Positions 60,061-64,000 of a DNA stretch of 64,000 nt are shown piece after piece. Both the position numbers and the translations under genes were made by a program. The stretch's first letter is position 1. Every line of letters starts with the position of its first letter. Source of the stretch: Deltaproteobacteria bacterium ADurb.Bin151 (GTDB lineage Bacteria > Desulfobacterota > Syntrophia > Syntrophales > Smithellaceae). The notes under the pieces are model-generated. The model was not told where the DNA came from. It saw nothing but the letters and a program-made list of their open reading frames with translations, and did no database searches. The stretch spans positions 1 to 64,000 of the forward strand of contig MWDG01000008.1 of NCBI GenBank assembly GCA_002070455.1. The letters are read 5' to 3'.

Positions 60061-61297
60061 AAGGGGTGCTTTTGTAGCTGTTGACGTGCCCGGTTCGAAA
60101 AGTCTGACACAGCGTGCTTTGATTGCCGCCTCACTGGCCGAAGGAGAATCGCTGATTCGCCATCCACTGGTTGCGGAGGATACACGGTACTTGATTGCAG
60201 GACTGAAAAAACTGGGTGCGAAGATCGAACCGGTCGAGGATGGTTTTAAAATGATTGGTACCGGTGGAAATATTACCAATCAATGCAATGAAATATTTTT
60301 GGGGAACAACGGAACAGCGCTCCGCTTTCTTACGGCGCTGGTGTGCCTGGGACGCGGACGTTATGTCCTGACCGGTGAGAAGCGTTTGCAGGAGAGGCCG
60401 GTCGGACCGCTGGTTGCAGCCCTGCAGAACATGGGTGTGGCGATTTCCTGCCGCGACAACTGCCCGCCCGTGGAAGTGATGGCCAACGGGCTGAAGGGAG
60501 GCGAGATCACCCTAACGGACATTGAAAGCTCGCAGTATGTGTCTGCTCTGCTTTTATGCGGTCCTTACACGGCAAAAGGCATTGTGCTGACCCTGGAGGG
60601 CAACATTGTCTCTGCTCCTTATATCGATTTGACCGTTCGGGTGATGAATGATTTTGGCGCGAAAATCATGATGAGCGGAAAACATCAGTATATGGTCGGG
60701 ACGCAGAGCATTTATAGGGGACGGGAATATTATGTGGAAGGGGATGCCTCCAGCGCTTCATACTTTTTTCTGGCTGCCGCCCTGGCCAAAAGAACGGTTC
60801 GCGTACGTGGGGTCACCAGGAAAAGCGCGCAGGGGGATATCCGCCTGCTCAACATATTGGAAAAACTCGGATGCAGGGTTACAGACGGGGAAACCTGGGT
60901 GGAAGTATCCGCAGATCAGGATCTGATAGAAGGAGACATGACTTTTGATATGGGGGATATTCCGGACATGGTCCCGACGGCGGGCGTTCTTGCGGCTTAC
61001 CGCAAAGGGCGGACGAGGATTACCAATGTCGCTCATTTGAGGATCAAGGAAAGTAACCGTCTTGCGGCAATGGTCGAGGAACTTAACCGGATCGGTATTC
61101 ATGCGTCGGAACTGCCCGACGGTCTGATGGTGGAAGGAGGAATCCCCCATGGCGCGGATATCTCTACCTATAACGACCACCGGATTGCTATGAGTTTTGC
61201 TGTTGCGGGGCTGGTTACGCCGGGCATGGTGATTGCGGATAAAAAGTGCGTGGATAAATCCTTCCCGGGGTTTTGGCGGGAGCTGGCAAAACTATGA
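60041..61297 (+). CDS. aroA: 3-phosphoshikimate 1-carboxyvinyltransferase (EPSP synthase)
   Basis: Sixth pathway enzyme, adding enolpyruvyl to shikimate-3-phosphate. 418 residues: DVPGSKSLTQRALIAASLAEG, LGNNGTALRFLTAL, GEKRLQERPVGPL, VEGDASSASYF and the final YNDHRIAMSFAVAG. The NNGTALR form (instead of NAGTAMR) occurs in class II-like or divergent enzymes. The TTG start at 60041 has GGGAGAGG 10 nt upstream and overlaps aroDE; ATG 60053 is a weaker alternative. Confidence 0.93.
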   Translation: MKTEMNKRGAFVAVDVPGSKSLTQRALIAASLAEGESLIRHPLVAEDTRYLIAGLKKLGAKIEPVEDGFKMIGTGGNITNQCNEIFLGNNGTALRFLTALVCLGRGRYVLTGEKRLQERPVGPLVAALQNMGVAISCRDNCPPVEVMANGLKGGEITLTDIESSQYVSALLLCGPYTAKGIVLTLEGNIVSAPYIDLTVRVMNDFGAKIMMSGKHQYMVGTQSIYRGREYYVEGDASSASYFFLAAALAKRTVRVRGVTRKSAQGDIRLLNILEKLGCRVTDGETWVEVSADQDLIEGDMTFDMGDIPDMVPTAGVLAAYRKGRTRITNVAHLRIKESNRLAAMVEELNRIGIHASELPDGLMVEGGIPHGADISTYNDHRIAMSFAVAGLVTPGMVIADKKCVDKSFPGFWRELAKL

Positions 61298-61857
61298 AAA
61301 TCATCCTTATCGGCTATCGGGCGTCCGGAAAGTCAACAATCGGAGCGATTCTTTCAAAAAAGCTCAAAATCCCGTTTATCGACACTGATCAGATTATCAT
61401 GGAAGAAACAGGCATACCGATTAAGGAATTTGTGGCACAAAACGGATGGGAGGCCTTCCGCAAAAAGGAAACAGAAGTGATCGCTTCAGTCTGCGGTATG
61501 AATCTTTGTATCGTTGCCACGGGCGGGGGAGCGGTATTGGCCGCTGCAAACAGAGAGATGTTGAAAAAATCGGGAACCCTGATATATTTAAAAACACCTT
61601 TGCGCGATATTGTCGAGAGGCTCAAACGGGATGTGCACAACGAACAGACGAGGCCGCAATTTACCACGGAATCTCTTGAGGATGAGACGATGGCTGTCCT
61701 GAAGGAGCGCATTCCTGTTTACGAAGCCATTGCTGATTTTACGGTGGAAACAGACGGCAGAAATATTAGGCAGGTCAGTGACTGTATTTATCAGCATTTG
61801 TTCAACACGGGCATCGTATCCGAGATTAAAAATAAAAAGAAGATTCAGCCGGAATGA
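61294..61857 (+). CDS. aroK: Shikimate kinase
   Basis: Phosphorylates shikimate at the 3-hydroxyl. About 187 residues with P-loop GYRASGKSTIG, the substrate-binding DTDQIIMEE and the glycine-rich VATGGGAVL. ATG 61294 overlaps the aroA stop (ATGA), with GGGAG upstream. The C-terminus is basic (KNKKKIQPE). Confidence 0.93.
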   Translation: MKIILIGYRASGKSTIGAILSKKLKIPFIDTDQIIMEETGIPIKEFVAQNGWEAFRKKETEVIASVCGMNLCIVATGGGAVLAAANREMLKKSGTLIYLKTPLRDIVERLKRDVHNEQTRPQFTTESLEDETMAVLKERIPVYEAIADFTVETDGRNIRQVSDCIYQHLFNTGIVSEIKNKKKIQPE

Positions 61858-61875
61858 ATAGCGGGAGAAGGTTTT

Positions 61876-62952
61876 ATGGCGGGAAATACCTTTGGCGAAT
61901 TGTTTCGCGTAACCACCTGGGGGGAGTCCCATGGTTTGGCGCTGGGCGTGGTGATCGACGGCTGTCCATCCGGTATGGATCTGATCGAAGGTGACATCCA
62001 ACAGGCACTGGACCGACGAAAACCCTCCAAAGGGACGGTATCCACATCGCGCGCCGAGAAAGACCGTGTGGAAATCCTGTCCGGTGTTTTTCAGGGCAAG
62101 ACGACAGGCACCCCGATATCGCTGGTCATCCGTAATGCGGATGCACAATCGGCAAGTTATGATGATCTGAAGGACATATTTCGTCCGGGGCACGGTGATT
62201 ACACCTACCATAAAAAATACGGAATCCGCGACTGGCGTGGCGGAGGACGTTCGTCAGGACGGGAAACCGTGGCCCGTGTTGCTGCGGGCGCGGTTGCCGA
62301 AAAAGTGATCAACACGGCAGGAATGGAAGTGATCGCCTATACGAAAAGCATTGGCGGAATTGAGATGAATTCTGCCAATCTGTGGTCAGGTGAGGATTTT
62401 AAAAAGAAAGTTCGCGAAAACGCCTTGTATTGTCCTGATCATTCAGCTGCGCGAGCGATGGAAAATCTGCTGGCCGATGTCCGCAGGGCAGGGGATACCC
62501 TCGGTGGTGTGGTCGAAATCATCGTGCGGGGCTGTCCGGCAGGACTGGGCGAACCGGTGTTTGACAGGATGGACGCCGATCTGGCGAAAGGCCTCATGAG
62601 CATCGGAACAGTGAAAGCCGTCGAAATCGGGGATGGATTTGCTGTAGCCGCCCGAAAAGGCTCCGAAACGAATGATCCGATGGGTGCTTCGGGTTTTATG
62701 AAAAATTCTTCCGGAGGGATTCTGGCGGGGATTACCACCGGCCAGGACATCATCCTGCGCGTCTACTGCAAGCCGATTCCATCGATTGCTCTGACGCAGC
62801 AAACGATTGATACAGACGGCCGGGAGCGGTCGTTTGAAATCAGTGGCCGTCATGACATTTGCGTTATTCCGCGAATTGTACCGGTCTGCGAAGCAATGGC
62901 CTGCCTTACGCTGGCCGACCACTGGCTGAGACAGAAGGCGGTCCGTCTATGA
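61876..62952 (+). CDS. aroC: Chorismate synthase
   Basis: Last common step, making chorismate with reduced FMN. 358 residues: GNTFGELFRVTTWGESHG at the N-terminus, GHGDYTYHKKYGIRDWRGGGRSSGRET, and late SSGGILAGITTGQDI. GGAG precedes the ATG. Ends with ATGA overlap to tyrA. Confidence 0.96.
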   Translation: MAGNTFGELFRVTTWGESHGLALGVVIDGCPSGMDLIEGDIQQALDRRKPSKGTVSTSRAEKDRVEILSGVFQGKTTGTPISLVIRNADAQSASYDDLKDIFRPGHGDYTYHKKYGIRDWRGGGRSSGRETVARVAAGAVAEKVINTAGMEVIAYTKSIGGIEMNSANLWSGEDFKKKVRENALYCPDHSAARAMENLLADVRRAGDTLGGVVEIIVRGCPAGLGEPVFDRMDADLAKGLMSIGTVKAVEIGDGFAVAARKGSETNDPMGASGFMKNSSGGILAGITTGQDIILRVYCKPIPSIALTQQTIDTDGRERSFEISGRHDICVIPRIVPVCEAMACLTLADHWLRQKAVRL

Positions 62953-63722
62953 AGAAGGCGACCGTAGGCATTATCGGCGGGACTAACGGTATGGGGCGGT
63001 GGCTTGCTGATCTTCTGACCGCACAGGGTTTCACCGTTCATGTCACCGGACGAAAAACGCAAATGACGGCGGTCGACGCGGCTCGGATCTGTGATGTTGT
63101 CGTCATATCGGTGCCGATTGCGGCAACGTCCTCTGTGATTGCCAAGGTCGGTCCGCATGTCAGGAAGGGTCAGGCTCTGATGGATTTGACGTCGCTGAAG
63201 AAAGAACCGGTGGCGCTGATGCTTCAGCATTCTGAAGCGGAGGTGGTCGGGTGCCACCCGCTTTTCGGCCCTTCTGTAACGGAACCGTCAGGGCACAATA
63301 TTGTTTTGTGCCGGGGCCGGGGAGATGCCTGGTACGCATTGATCAGAACAATTTTTGAAAATACCGGCTATACTGTTCTGGAAAGGACACCCGGCGAGCA
63401 TGACCGGATGATGGCGATTGTTCAGGTCCTCAACCATTTCAATACCATTGCGCTGGGCATGGCGATTGCCGAAACCGGGATCCCGCTTTCGGAAGTCAGC
63501 CAGTTTTCCACACCGATTTTCAAAACCAAGATGGAGATCGTCAAAAAAATATTTACGGAATCCCCTGAACTTTACGCTGACATCATCGCCGGAAATCCCG
63601 ATACAAATGAAGTGCTTCAAACCTACGAAAGGGTTGTCGGGAAAATAATCAGTCTGCTTGCCAAAGGTGACGGGTCCAAACTGAAAGACTCCATGGAATC
63701 CGTCGCAAAGAAATTGTTTTAA
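62949..63722 (+). CDS. tyrA: Prephenate dehydrogenase
   Basis: Oxidises prephenate to 4-hydroxyphenylpyruvate for tyrosine. About 257 residues: Rossmann start VGIIGGTNGMGRWLADLL, then DVVVISVPI, GCHPLFGPS (catalytic His region) and HDRMMAIVQVLNHF. The layout is the stand-alone TyrA without fused mutase or ACT domain. ATG 62949 overlaps the aroC stop. It closes the operon; no terminator stands out after it. Confidence 0.92.
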   Translation: MKKATVGIIGGTNGMGRWLADLLTAQGFTVHVTGRKTQMTAVDAARICDVVVISVPIAATSSVIAKVGPHVRKGQALMDLTSLKKEPVALMLQHSEAEVVGCHPLFGPSVTEPSGHNIVLCRGRGDAWYALIRTIFENTGYTVLERTPGEHDRMMAIVQVLNHFNTIALGMAIAETGIPLSEVSQFSTPIFKTKMEIVKKIFTESPELYADIIAGNPDTNEVLQTYERVVGKIISLLAKGDGSKLKDSMESVAKKLF

Positions 63723-63912
63723 AAGACGATTTATATCGATTTCCTGCAGCCGCCTTTTCTTTATCTGACGTCATCTGATACATACCCTTTAAACAACTGA
63801 TAATTTCCCGTCATTCCGACATTTTGGGCCGGGAAATAGTATTTGTCTTTTTCGGATATGGTGTATTAAAGTAACAATAATGAATTGCGGAGAAAAGGAG
63901 CATGCCGGGAAT
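63723..63912. other. Intergenic region between tyrA and the sirtuin gene
   Basis: 190 bp. No strong hairpin or promoter pair was recognised. AAAAGGAG near the right end serves the next gene. Confidence 0.4.
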
Positions 63913-64000
63913 ATGACAGAATCAATCGATCAGACTGCAGATATGATTGCGAAAGCGAAAAAAGTTGTTGTGTTTACAGGTGCGGGTATCAGTACGGAGT
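63913..64000 (+). CDS. Sir2-family NAD-dependent deacylase (partial, runs off the window)
   Basis: Only the first 29 codons are present. They contain KKVVVFTGAGISTE, the NAD-binding GAGIS motif of sirtuins. AAAAGGAG lies 12 nt upstream; an earlier ATG at 63902 stops after four codons. It probably encodes a CobB-type protein deacylase that controls acyl-CoA metabolism. Confidence 0.82.
   Translation, partial: MTESIDQTADMIAKAKKVVVFTGAGISTE

Noticed and set aside
1-64000. CRISPR arrays, tRNA and rRNA genes, prophage or integrase genes
   Set aside because: Looked for and not seen. The only regular short tandem repeat is the GTTCGTA tract, which lacks spacers.

Overview
The window looks like chromosome from a strictly anaerobic deltaproteobacterium (Desulfobacterota), probably a Syntrophus/Smithella-type organism. 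This is inferred from gene content: two ADP-forming acyl-CoA synthetase alpha subunits, heterodisulfide-reductase-like CCG iron-sulfur proteins beside a GlcD-type flavoprotein, a lone molybdopterin oxidoreductase in a CoA-thioester cluster, C_GCAxxG_C_C and FmdB proteins, and a PurO-type IMP cyclohydrolase. No rRNA, tRNA, CRISPR array, integrase or transposase gene was seen.

Layout. 1-4.7 kb is an AT-richer minus-strand cassette, HerA ATPase > NurA nuclease > DNA methyltransferase, probably an anti-phage module. Its herA gene carries an in-frame amber codon 28 codons before the apparent family C-terminus. 5-31 kb holds housekeeping and accessory genes: an orphan acyl-CoA synthetase alpha subunit, two radical SAM proteins, purine genes (hpt, purE, purO, a stand-alone AICAR formyltransferase, purD), tsaC, a cyclophilin, an N-terminally truncated DUF2804 fragment, a three-gene cell-wall operon (L,D-transpeptidase, D-Ala-D-Ala dipeptidase, DAACS symporter), a PAS-PAS-GGDEF protein, and an ArsR/thioredoxin/permease cluster. 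31-43 kb has a Cys/Met PLP enzyme, an FAD oxidoreductase with an alpha/beta hydrolase, a winged-helix ferredoxin-like protein, and a MarR-controlled molybdopterin oxidoreductase/crotonase/thioesterase cluster. 43-55 kb has a TPP riboswitch with thiM-thiE, a second acyl-CoA synthetase alpha subunit, a GlcD/CCG operon, an AraC regulator, a HEAT-repeat protein and a membrane-anchored response regulator.

55-63.7 kb is the best-resolved system: a complete aromatic amino-acid operon (aroF-aroB-pheA-aroDE-aroA-aroK-aroC-tyrA) with overlapping or tightly packed genes. It is preceded by a consensus promoter, a 31-codon leader peptide containing FGFWFYYYY, and mutually exclusive RNA pairings ending in an intrinsic terminator. 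This is a trp/phe-type ribosome-mediated attenuator that appears to sense Phe, Tyr and Trp together. The window ends inside a Sir2-family gene.

Several dispersed repeats sit between genes: a 151-152 bp MITE-like element with 17-bp terminal inverted repeats (two full copies and one partial hybrid), a second palindromic family, and a 23-bp unit shared among them.
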